Below, piece after piece: positions 1-12,100 of a DNA stretch of 64,000 nucleotides. Numbering within the stretch: position 1 is the first letter of the stretch; every line of letters starts with the position of its first letter. A model generated the notes under the pieces. The model was given only the letters and a program-made list of their open reading frames with translations, had not been told where the DNA came from and did not search any database. The translations under genes and the position numbers were made by a program. The stretch comes from Malurus cyaneus samueli (lineage: Eukaryota; Chordata; Aves; Passeriformes; Maluridae): assembly GCA_009741485.1 (NCBI GenBank), contig CM019236.1:39748312-39812311 (forward strand). Direction: 5' to 3'.

Positions 1-1209
1 AAACTCTGGGTATTATTTTAGACAAGCTGTTAGTCCCAGTCACAGACAGCTCTGTGATTAAACGAATTAGTGCTTGTAAATGGCACTTAAATTGTTGAGT
101 GCGCACTTAGAAATTACTTAAAAATTGGACTGAGATTTCCACTTATCTGGTGAATTAGAGATAAGAAATTCATGGGAAAAGGTTGTGTAGGTAATTTGAA
201 TGGCTTTGAAAATCACAGCTGTTATAATGCATTAGGAAAGTATACACATCAGTGTGCATGCATGGACGTGTCTGACAAATGAAGAACTTTGGCTTCAATT
301 TCAGGAACTGCATCAAAGCCCCAGAGTAAATAGTTTGGTCAGCAGTCTGTTCTTCCTTATTGCAGTCATGTGAAATATCAACTTGTGCCATCTAATGCTA
401 TCTTAACGATCCTATTCTGTAACTTGTGTTTGTTTTGTCTTTTCACTTTTTGTACATTAAAATGTTAAAACTTGTAGCAGTACATATATCTTTATGTTAG
501 AGCAGTGAGCAAACACTTTGACTTGGCATACTCTTGATCAGATCTTAACAACCTTGGTGGTGCCTTGCAATGGTATTACTGTCCTAATTTTGAGGATAAA
601 TGAACGGTAATGTAAATTATCTAACAGGTTTTTGCCTTTATCCTTACGTATTTAAAGTCTTAATGTTCTCTCGCTACAGGATAAATAGAAGAACTAGAGT
701 AGTATTAATCAGTTGTATTGTATTTATTCTTTCCTGTAATGGATGTAATGTCATGTGAATTCTTGAGCAAATAAATGGATGCGCCAGACAACGATCAGCC
801 ATTATGCATAATGATAAATGAAAGCCAGCTGAATCCACGTGTTGCATCATTAATTATGCAGTGATAATTCTAGTAAAACATGTGAAGTCAAGATTACTTT
901 CTTGGGCAGCAAGACAAAAGCATTTGATTTTCAACGTAGTGGAGGAACAGGAGGACTAGCAGACAAGACTACTGAGCTAACTGCAGGTGGCAAGTGGTTA
1001 AAGTTCATCCGAAGCCTACTGTCATCATCATAGAAAGGGGCCACCCTTAAGCTTCTGTGGCCAAGCCCTTTGTGCCTTTGCATCTTTTATAAAAATAAGT
1101 TAAAAATCAGGTAAAATTCTTTTGCAACATGTGCAGTGTTTGCAGTTCATGTTTGTATGCTTTTTGTTCAAGCTGTTCTAGAAAAATTAGTCCTCACTTT
1201 TGTGTTGTA

Positions 1210-1391
1210 TGCATGAATGACTTTCGCACTGGTTTGAATTAAATGTTGCATGCACTGTTTGTTGCACATCCAAATCTGGACTACAGGGATGCATGTTCTT
1301 CGGCATTTAATTGAATACCATCAGTTTACTGCATGCATGCAGCATCCCAAAGTCACAACTCTCCATGCTGAGTAAAACATTATGTTGCATG
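1210..1391 (+). promoter_or_regulatory. Cluster of six TGCATG motifs (possible RBFOX-binding intronic region)
   Basis: TGCATG begins at 1210, 1247, 1290, 1330, 1334 and 1386. About 0.04 occurrences would be expected by chance in 182 bp. Two more overlap at 255-264. TGCATG is the core RNA motif of RBFOX splicing regulators, which act from introns in neurons and muscle. SHC3 is a neuronal gene transcribed on this strand, so a role in regulated splicing is plausible but not shown. Because GCATGC is palindromic, a DNA-level explanation is also possible. Confidence 0.4.
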
Positions 1392-4300
1392 CTATTTTAA
1401 TAACAATAGGTCAGAGGACTGAAGTGCCTCATATCTGCAGTGGACCCAAATCCAAACTCTGATCCCAGTCCTCTGCGTGAACTCTATTGGGATGAACAGT
1501 TTGAAAAATTGTCCTCTCCAAATTTGAGACCTGAACTTTATTAATGAAATTATTAAACCAAAACATTTATGCCAATATCCCTGGAGGAGAGTTGGTGGAA
1601 ATCCAAATTTTAGAGCTGTATTTGAGTCCATTGCTAAACAATATGAATGGAGTTCAGTTGATGTAATGTTTCACCTGTATCTGTATTGTTTGCAGAAATT
1701 AATTCTCAGCAAGCATCACTAAAAAAAGGGGTGGAAGACATTGAAAAGGAAGAATGTTTTTGATTTTTGAAGGCAGCTAGGTAATCTGTTATCTGCTGTG
1801 AATTCTGTGTTCGATGCCCTCCTTAACATGCTGTCTTGCTTAAAGGTCAGTATGGTTTATCGGTACCTTCTTCCACATGAACTCTGGATGTGGGGTGGTG
1901 CTTAGGATTTGGCAGAACACACAGACCACTTGCAGTTCGGATTCACAGCTGTATGCAGAAAGACGTGCACAGTTACATGGTTAAAGCTGTGGGAAGTACA
2001 GGGTGGTGACGGCTGCTCAGTTCACCTGGAAGCAGCAGTCTCAAAAGTGGATTGAGACATCCTTATAATTTGTACAGCACACCTCTGAGTGGGGCAATGA
2101 CAGCTGTAGTGCCTGATAGTTGGAGAATAATTTACATTTTCTAGTTAAGCTGTTATTAGCACAGAAATTGGGTAGAATAAATAGGATTTTGTGTGCCTAG
2201 CACTGGAATCTTTCATTTTCAATATAATATTGGTGTAGAAATTGTTACCTAGTATTTGGAATAATTTAACTAATATATGGTAATGCAAAGACAGAGTGAA
2301 AGCAGTTAATTGAGCTCCCCCACTCCATTTGTCTTTGTAAGAAAACAGAGCCTCTCAGGGAATGGGGAAGGTGGAAAGTTGAAATCCAAATAGTCAGGGA
2401 AGTGGTTATGGATATAGCTGTACCCTGGATTTTCAGCAAGGTCGTGACTCCACATGGGTCTGCAGAAGTAGGAGCTGAGGCAGAGTGGTCTTAACATGTT
2501 TCAAATGCAAATTGCAGGACAAAGTTAACAACTGCCAGAAACCTGGAAACCGAGACACTTCCAAGTTCTGCTAATGGCATCTGGCAGCTTGATTACACAA
2601 AGAAATTATGGCATAAGGAATTTGTGTGTTGTCTGTGTTACATGTCCAGTCACAACAGACAGTTCATCAACACTGAACAGTCCTTTTTGACAAATACAGT
2701 TCAGATATTTATAAAATGCCATCCATCTTATACAGAGCTTTTTTAAGATACCTGTGTCCAATGTCCTGCTTTGGACATGAAGCCAAGTAGGCATTAGAGA
2801 CAAATATTTGTTAGACTAAATTTTTTTACTTTACTTTTGTAAAATTTCCTATGTCTTCATTTGAAATATTTGCTAATATCTACTCTTTGAGAGAGACAAT
2901 ACTTTAGTAAATGACCTGAGGCTGGACCCAATTTGTAGATTGCTGTGGTCCTGATTTAGCAACAGAAAACATCTGAATTTCTCTCCATTTCTCTGACCAA
3001 GACTAGGATAAATAGCTAGAGACCAGGTTGAGTGGAAAAAAGTGTGAAGGTCAAAAAAGAAATTAAAGGATTGAGTTACTTAGCAGATCTAAAACCTTAG
3101 AGTACTTTTCAAAAAGATTTTTGTTTCTGTCATTGACCATATTCTTGACAGCTGGAGAGTTATTTATAAGGAAGGTTTAGTAGCTGTGCATTCAACACCT
3201 AGGTTTTATATACCCTGACTTAATGTTCATCAAAACTATTTATGCATGCAGAGTTAAGAGATGTATCTAAGGTATGATGGTAGGATAAACCAGTTTCACT
3301 CTACGTTTCTTAAAATAAGAACATTGTTCAAAACTACTGTATTGGAAAAAATCATCAAGATCAGGTAGATTTCTCTGTTCATGATGAATGAAATTGGGTT
3401 TTCTGAAATTTACTTGCATTTTATGAAAGAAGCTACAAATTGTACAGAAATTTCTTCAAATACTCCTTACAAAGTTAGATAGTCTATAAATACTGACAAC
3501 AGAGCATTGAGCATACCGATGGGTAAAATGTTTCTTTGACAATAAAAGCAAAGAAATCCTTCCAAGTGCATTGGCTTCTCTTAGGAGATTCATGGAAGTC
3601 TCACATTGAATTTGCAGGACCATAACAATAACTATCAGTAGGTAGATTGTGTACTACACAGTTAATGACACATGGTGTCGTTCTATGTCTAATAGTTGCC
3701 AAAGCCAGCCTCTTGAGTGTATGAAGTTTATTCAATAAACCAAAAATTAAGTTGGCCAGCTTCCTTTTATTTTCTGCTTGTAGATTTTTCTAAGTGTGAG
3801 AAAACTGCATTTGAAGAAACAAAGCAAGGAGCTGACAAAAAGGAAGAGTTGTTAACTTCTTGCTCTACGAATGACATCAGCTTGCGTGACACATCTGCTT
3901 GATGTCACCTTGTTCCACAAATGTTTTCTTCCAGGGTTCCCATGAAGACAGGCTTCACGTCAGTCAAGACGGCGACAAATGGCATCGCTTTATCTCTGCA
4001 CCAGTTTTTGTGGGGATTCGCCTCAGGAGTGCCGCTACTTGGTATTCTGGATTTGTAGCAGTAGGTGCATCTCTGCTGCAGAGTTAGCCTCTCCTTCCTC
4101 TCCACATCCTGTGATTCATTCTCCTCAGCTTCTTCTTCAGCCTTGCATCCTACAGACATGGTCAATCTGCCATCAAATACTGGTCTTCAGGGGTTGCAGA
4201 TGTCCCCTATGTTCTTCAGAGAGCACATGCACATTTTCCCTGTTTTGCAAATGAACAAATAATATTTCAATTATTAAACAGAGTTCTAAAAACATATTTT

Positions 4301-5678
4301 TGGTCTCTGTTGTTTTTATTTTGTCAGAAGAAGTTATTTTTGTATTTATTACAGATTTTGTTTCTCCACAGCAAGTACTGGTACAACACTTGGTAATGAT
4401 TAAAAGTTACTAAAATTGGCTGGAACATAGTACTGTTAAGAAATAACTGTGAGCCTTCTGAACAATTCTTCCAATCATGTCATTCTTTCATTTAGAAAGT
4501 CTGTCTTTTGATGTCTGTTTTTCAACCTGTGAAGTCCTAAGCTTTTGAGGTAGGAAAATGTAAACTTGGGAACTACATGACACTGGAATATCTTAACAAG
4601 AGAGTAAATACTGTGATACAAAACATTTGAGACTAAAAAGTAGTTACATTTTCTCATCTCTTTATTTGAGATGGCTTTCTTTTTTCCACATATGTTGAGA
4701 AAAATCTGTGCTTTTTGTATGTGTCTATAATGTCCCTGATATGTGAATTCTAGAATTCTGGGGTTTTATCAATTAAATTATAGTAATTAAGAACAGGAAC
4801 AACAGAACACCACAATCAAAAGATTGAGAGTATTTTTGTGTGGTTATGTTTCATAGAGGAGCACATCGAGCTTCCTGAGTGGGCTGCTTTGTACAGCAGA
4901 GTAAAATGTCACTAAAGCTATGAATGATACTGGGACATAAGCCTTTTAAGTGAACTAAATGGCAATACAAAATGTCTTTTTTTTCTGCCTCAGATGTCAA
5001 GCCCCTTTAAAGTAGGTCAGTCTCAGAAAATGCATATTGGTAATTTTTAACTGAATACACTTCAATGATGAAATTATATTCAAAATACACGTGTTTTGTG
5101 CCAAGAAAATAACTCCACAGTTTAACCATCTGCAAGGCAGAAAATACTGTTGGACAGATTTGGAACTCAACATGTGGTCCCATTGCAGACAGCACAGTAA
5201 CTAATTTTACAGGAGATCGACATAACTCTACACTGATTTTTTTCTGAGCCTAGTTAATGAAGCAGGAATAGCTTAGAAAGGTGTAATGTGCATCTATGTC
5301 AAATAATCTTACTGGAAAGAATGCGAATGTGGTCACATCCAACTTTCCCAAACTCTGTGCAATATTTATTCATGCAGGTATTTACAGAACTTTTGCCTTC
5401 CTTAGGTAAGTGTTTCCATGCACAAGTCAGGTGACAGAACACTCAGCCTAGCAGCAATACCAGTTCCTGGGCTTGATTTGTGGCTCAGGCATTTTTGCTG
5501 CTGAGGTATTTGTAAATTTGATGTGCTGCAAAAAAAAAGGGTTGCATCTGCCCTCTCTTGCCTGGCAGTGCAAGCTGGAAGAAATTTTCAGGCCATCCTT
5601 TCTACATCACCAGGCTATCTGTGAACAGCCTCACCCACAAAATCATTAAAATATTCTGAACAGTGATCTAGGAAATGT

Positions 5679-6095
5679 CATAGAATTATAGAATGGTTTG
5701 GGTTGGAAGGGACCTTAAAAACGAACCAGTTCCAATCCCCCTGCCATGGACAGGTCTACTTTTCACTGGACCAGGCTGCTCAGAACCCCAGCCAGCCCTG
5801 GCCCTGAACATTTCCAGGGCTGGGGAATCCACAGTTTCTGTGGGAGACCTGTCCCAGTGCCTCACCTCACTGACAGTGGAGAATTGCTTCATAATGTCTA
5901 AACCTACCCTTTCAGTTTGAAGCCATTGCCCCATGTCTTATCACTAAATGCCCTTGTAAAAACTATCTTTCTTGTAGGCTGCCATGTTAGCTTGCCCTAA
6001 AGCCTTGATTTCTTGAGGCTGAACAGTCCCAATTTTCTCAGCCTCTCTTCATAGGAAAGGTGTTCCATCCCTCTGATCATCTTGGTGGCCCTTGG
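5679..6095 (-). mobile_element. CR1 LINE fragment (3' end)
   Basis: The segment starts with the inverted CR1 3' terminus (ATAGAATGGTTTGGGTTGGA). It continues with the standard 3' region read backwards, including AGCCTCTCTTCATAGGAAAG and a GATCATCTTGGTGGCCC end. The element therefore lies on the - strand, truncated at its 5' side. No coding capacity remains. It sits within a SHC3 intron, opposite to the gene. Confidence 0.9.
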
Positions 6096-7489
6096 AAAAA
6101 ATGCATATCAGTGCAGTGACAGATGTTCTGTCATCCGTTTTCGTATTTTCTTCAAACACTGCTTTTAGACTCCTTTACTCCCACACAGGAAAAGTACTGT
6201 GCCTTCTGTTGCAGGCATGCAAAGAGTTGCTGCCAGGACACTCTGACCTTGATTACACAGAATTGCTCTATGAATATATTTTCTGAAGTTCCCAGCATTT
6301 TCACTAAAAGCATTGTTAGCTAAAACTCTGCAGTTGCTTCAATACATTTAGTATTTGCAGAGTTTCAAAATCCAAAGAGTCCCAGTCTTCCCACAGCCTT
6401 CGGGAACATTGAGTTCTGCAAAACTCAGATATTTTACTAAAAGGAAGACAGGTAAGTGGAAAATGTATAGTGCTTTTTCTACAGAGTGAGAGGATGTGTA
6501 GCCCAGCTTTTCCACTCTCAGTTTTTCTCTGCTCTGCTAAGACAGGGCATGTAAGTAGTCAAGGTTGCTTTGCCAAGTCTTGCCCTGGGCTTCACCCTTT
6601 TTGGCTAGTATATTTCCTATGCTCAAGTGGCAGTTTTGATCAACAAGGTCCTTGAGTGAGATGAATCTATTGAGTAACACGTTTAATGTCTGAGGAGCTG
6701 GCAGATAGAGTAGGTAGTAGCAAAACTGCTGCAAGACTCAATCTTGCACTAGAAAAATAACAAGATTGCACACATTTTTTTTTGCAGTGGCCTGAAAATC
6801 CCCATGTCTTTGTGTAAGTTCCATGCTGCCACTGAAGTGAGAAGAGGATGGGGACAAATGGGAAGGGAAAGGAAATTATTATGAATTTATTATGAATTTA
6901 TCCCTCAAGCACATATCTCTGAAACCCAAGTCCTTTCTGTGGGAGGCAAAACCTACAAGGTATCTCAATGCACCACTTTGACCACTGGAGGAAAAAAAGA
7001 GGTGACAAGTGTTGATGATGCCTCTGTGAGAGCAACTTGCAATCAAAATGCCTGGGAAACTAAGGCACATCTGGTGAAGCTGAAAGACTTTCAGGGTCTG
7101 GAATACTGAAGTGGGTGGAAACTGCCACTGGCCTGAACTTCCCACTTCATTACCTTCAAAGAGTTTGCTGCAGTAGAAGAAAGAAATGGGAAACCACAAG
7201 TTTTAGCTCAGTAGTCACAGAGGATGGCTGCAAAAGATGATGTCTGTTATTCTTGAGTCAAGGAAAAACATTTTAGGTGAATTTTTGATTTGAGAGGAAT
7301 ACCATCTATTTTTCCCAATTACATTTGCAGTGTATCCTTCATCTCAGTATCATGGTGAGCACTGTGTGGTGCTTGCTGTGTTTTATTTTCTAAGAGTATC
7401 AGACCCTGTTTCTTTTAACCAACTACTTTTTATTTGCTCTGTAAGAAAATCACAGTTATTACTTTAACTAAAACATTTGTTTGGGGTTA

Positions 7490-7515
7490 AAAAAAAAAAA
7501 AACAAAAAAACAAAA
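7490..7515. repeat. A-rich simple repeat
   Basis: A run of adenines interrupted by two C residues, followed by AAAACA units. It lies in a SHC3 intron and has no evident function. Confidence 0.8.
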
Positions 7516-9053
7516 CACCTCTGGTAAAGTTGGAAGTAAATACAAACACTGAACTGTGAAATGTTGTAGCTAATGGTTTGAGTGCCTATGCATGACATGT
7601 AGTTGGGGGAAGAAAAGGCATAAGACAAATTACAGAACAAACAATCTCTCCTCTAGACCTGAAGAAAAGATTGTGGGCTTGAAAGATTTTTTTTAATCAT
7701 CTCTTGCTATAAATCTCACATTTTTTCAGAATGGCAGGACTGTAAACTTGCTTCAAGGTCTGTTCCATCCCCACAACAATGCGCCTCTCCAAACCAATAA
7801 ACTGTGCTTTTTTCTAGTGATTCAAACTTTGTATTGGGTCCTAGCTAAAAGTGCACAAGGCATAACTGTACAGTCATTATGGATTGCTGCCTGATGTAAT
7901 CTATGATATTTGCTGAGCCATTATAAGTTTAATAGTGATATAAGTGTATAACAGAAAGTTAAAATCATATGTGTTTTTATCTCGATGTTGTTTCAAGGTT
8001 TTGATTATATTGGTTATTCTTTGTCTTGTATTGTCTCCCATTCTTTTCTTTTCTGGTTTGATTTTGTTTGGTTTTTTTTTTGTTGGTTGGTTGGATTGGT
8101 TTTTGATGTTTTGGTTTTCTTACATGAAATATGTTATTTGCATGGTTTTGGCTTTAAATATAATGTGCTTTTAGACTCAATACATATTAAAAATAGTTAA
8201 ACAAGGTTTGGAGTCACTTTTGCTCGTTCCTGTAAAACCATTGTGTGTCTTACAGTATCAGTGGGACACGCCTATTAAAGCCTTGTACCCAGTGATCAGA
8301 GGAACGTCGGTGTGTGCACAAGAGCAAATTCTAAAAACTGACCAGATTGATTATGCAGATAATAAGTAGCTAAATTCTGAAAGGAACTTTAAGATTTGTT
8401 TGGAGCAGTATGATTTCAAGAACTTTTGTGGTGTACACTTACTCCTCTATGAAGGAGTATCAATTCAAATCAATTTTGCACATACATTTCTTTCAATGAA
8501 CCTGAGTGCAGTGGGAAGAATGAAGCAATATTCAAATCCTGTAGCAAAATGTTGACGGCATTAATTTTCTGTATATTATAAACACAGGACCACTAATAAA
8601 TTATTCAGATTGTATTGAACAGATACCAGTTAAAATGCTGTACATCTCATGTACTGTATGGAATGTGCATATTACCGGGAACATTTTAGGGATCTGGTAC
8701 TATGTAAAGCCTGGTGCTTTTGCTCTGACTGGAAAAGCATAGTATAGAAGTGCATAGAATTGTAGTAAGAAAAATTATGCTGTCACATTAAAATAAATCA
8801 TTTTTTAAAGGTGTTAAACAATGTACAAAAGTGAGACTTCAAAGATGGTTTTAGCAATATCCTAATTTACATTGAGTAAAGGTCTTTTTAATAGTGCTAG
8901 GAAACATTTTCTTTTTTAGAAGAAAGCCAACTGACCCACTATCCGCACTTGTGAACAGAAATACAGTCGGAAGCTGTTCTCTCCAGTGCATTTCAAGCGT
9001 AATGAAGAAACCCACACATTCATTTGCCATAAAGCTTTTTTCTGTCTCTTCAG

Positions 9054-9117
9054 GGAAGCAATCAGTCGTGTTTGTGAAGCCATGCCTGGTGCCAAAAGAG
9101 CCTTCAAGAAACGAAAG
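9054..9117 (+). CDS. SHC3: SHC3 exon: PTB domain, [17 protein letters not shown] segment
   Basis: The exon is 64 nt: one base completing a codon from the missing upstream exon, then 21 codons reading [14 protein letters not shown] through AFKKRK. The segment corresponds to EAISLVCEAVPGAK in ShcA, part of the PTB fold that follows TQVTR. The acceptor is TCTCTTCAG|G and the donor AAAG|GTATAT is rather weak. The exon ends on a codon boundary. Confidence 0.93.
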
Positions 9118-12100
9118 GTATATTTTTTTCTTGTAGTGCAGTTGACTGTATTTTCTCTGTTCAGCACAGAGGAGAGGAGGCATAGCAGGCAGGTGACCTT
9201 AAGGCAACTTTGAGAATTGCAGATGATTAATCATTCAAAGTATTGACTATTTTCACTCATTGTGTGTTGTTGCTTGCCCTTTTGGTCAGGATCTGATTTT
9301 GTAGTCTGGAAGTATAGGTACACCTAGAATGAAGATTGTGTCTTTATGTTCCTTCCATAGAAACCCCCTCCTTTTACTTTCTTTGATAAACTGCAGGTGA
9401 AAGAGTTAAAGCAAACAAATGGGATATCTTTTCATAAAATACACAAGTAAATTATAAAAATAGAGGCTGGATGGTACAGCAGAAGCCCAAAACATATACA
9501 GTGTTGAAAGTGACTAGATTTGTGCTTGAAGTGTAGACCTACTGATGACATTTAATGAATCTGGTAATAACTGATTTCTGGAAATGGAAATGGTGTACAA
9601 GGTGATCCCTTGTTCCCTTGTTCTGTCCATAAATACCTATGGCTGATGCTCAGTGGCCAGTGCTAATGGTGAGCCCAGTGTGTACCTGGCATCATTATTA
9701 CCATGCTTTTATTTTCATTTGTGTGCTGGGAGTTAGTCTTCAGACAGGGAGAGGAGGAAGCCTTGGCTCAGCTCCTGCACTGATGGCTCTCAACAGTCCT
9801 TTCCAGAGGCCTGCTAGCAGAGCTAGGATGCAATGCTATCTCTAAGGGAGGAAGCATAGAAAGTAGTTAATTATAGCCCTTGTGTGTGTTCTCGGGCATG
9901 GCAGAAGAAAGGGCTGGTGAAGGATAAGGTCTGCCTGCTTCCCCAGCTTCTCCACCATCTAGGCAGAATCTCAGCAGAAAGGGATGGGATGAAATGCCGC
10001 TTGTTTGCAATGGAGAATGATCCCCTGGTAAAATCAGGCATACATGACAACATATGTCACAGTGTAATCATAAATTGTCTGAGAAATTAAGGTTGTGGTT
10101 TCCCCAACACCAAATTTATCTTACTGGCATTTCTTGGCTCCTTGGCTTTCCATTTTAAACCAGAAAATAAAGACAAAGGTATCTTTTTCTTGTAAAGAAA
10201 AATTACTCAAAATATAGTTGGAAAAATAAGTTAAACAGGGTTCCAAGAGCCTAGTTGGACACCTTGCTATATTACAGGTGTTAGAATGCTTGCTTATCAG
10301 TTATTGAAAAGAAATAGCAACAGAATTTGAGATAAATGTCCAAGACCTGTCTGTTTTGCTGGTCTATACATTCATCATGTTTCTGCCACTAGTGGCATAT
10401 GAATTTGGTTAAGATGACAAGCACTTCCTGAAGCCAGGTTTATCTAACTTTACCCTCACTGTAGGAAAGCGATCCTTAGGCATGTCCAGGGAATTGTGAA
10501 GAATTAAGGAAAGAAGAGATACAAGAATGTTCAGAAGAGTTTGTTTTATGGAGAAGTTAATGAAGTACTAGCTCTGTAACATGTCCATGTTGAAATAGTG
10601 CAGCACATGTTACAGAGGAGCAGTATGTAGGTAGTGTATTCTTCTGTTTTCCTTCTCTTTGAAGGAAAAGAAGCTAAAACTGAATGCATGTAAACTTGCA
10701 GGACTACAGAAGCACAGGTGTGTCCATCCTGCTAGGAAAAAAACTATCCGAGCTTGCAGGCAGCTTTGGACAAATGCAAATTTTAGTAGCAGAAGAACAC
10801 TGCCTTCAGTCACAGTTTTGTTCTTATATCCTAATGACCAGCATAAATACTCACCAGTAGAGTATTTATACTCACCAGTAGAGCAAGTGGGAGGATTTGT
10901 TCTGTCCCTGTTGGGCAGTCTGATTCTGTACCAGCTGTGGTTACTTGAATGAGGCTGCCCTCATGCAGCTGTGTGGTTCCCCACAGATATCAAAGGTGAG
11001 AAGTTTGTGATTTTTGCTTTGACAGCATAAATTCTATTGCTACAAAACCTAAAAGCTGGTGAGATGCCTGCAAAAGTTATCAATATTGTTACAACCCCTA
11101 TGTTACATTCTCAGACTAATTCTCTGAGAATCTTTAGCAGCATGTTGAGCCCAGCACACAGAGACTATATTTTGTCTATGTCTGGGCTTTTACCTGCTGC
11201 TAAGAAGTCATAGAATGGTTTGGGTTGGGACATTTAGGGGTCATTAGTCCATCCTGTATGCCATTTTGTGAGTATCCCTGGAGTACCACTGGTATCACTC
11301 GAGTCCCGCTTTCCATGTGGGAAGCGGGTAAAGAAGTCAGCAGATGCAGAGCAAACAACAGATTTCTTTTTGAGAGTTGAAGTTACTTTTACAGAATAAA
11401 AACATTGTCATTTTAAGATACTGATTGAAGGCATTCATCTTAGTCTGCTTACTTGGTCCCTTGATGAAGATGAGACTTTGCTATCTCACAAAACCCCTAT
11501 TTTTTCTGTCGAGTAGAAGAATACCTGTCTAGATAGTATTATTATTATTAACAATAATAGTAATAGTAGTAGAAATGAGAAGTCATTTCCAGAAGAAAAC
11601 AGCTGTTGCAATGAAATTATCTTTGAAAAGTCATGAACTTTTTAGAAGCCTTTAAATCATCACTAATCCTGCACACAGTGAAGGTTATTTAAAAAAAAAA
11701 TCAGAGAACAAAAATTTGCTTTTTTCCCCCCCTCCGCACAGCCACCAAGCAAAGTCCTTTCTAGCATCTTGGGAAAGAGCAATCTTCAGTTTGCAGGAAT
11801 GAGCATAATGTTGAATATCTCCACCAGCAGCTTAAATCTTATGAATCCTGATACAAAACAGGTGAGTGTTCCTTCTGTGTTAATTCGTGAGGCTTTTGAT
11901 GAGCAACCTGCTGCATAATTATTTGCTGTCTGCCAAACACTCAGTTGCTTAAACTTATTATTCCACCATAATGTCATAAAATGAAAGGACCCAAAATATA
12001 AACCATAGTGGAAGTCACTATTTCACTATTCAACACAACTTTGATGAATTCATTTCTTTTTGCCATGTTTTAGGTAGATAGGTTTTGCTCTTGAAAGACC

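Larger units (their letters stand above)
1..9053 (+). other. SHC3: SHC3 intron (3' part), no exon seen
   Basis: This AT-rich DNA lies before the first SHC3 exon in the window. I looked for the preceding PTB exon, which in Shc proteins encodes the YLVRYMGC and LDFNTRTQVTR region, and did not find it. The stretch contains a CR1 fragment at about 5679-6095, an A-rich tract at 7490-7515, a GT-rich tract at 8060-8110 and a cluster of TGCATG motifs at 1210-1391. Open frames on both strands are short and show no recognisable domain. Confidence 0.75.
9118..11741 (+). other. SHC3: SHC3 intron
   Basis: No additional exon or RNA gene was recognised. It contains a short CR1 scrap near 11208-11265, a local duplication of a CTCACCAGTAGAG unit around 10848-10880, and an ATT/TAG trinucleotide-rich tract at 11538-11572. 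The open frames here (for example 10659-10952) look like chance. Confidence 0.8.
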
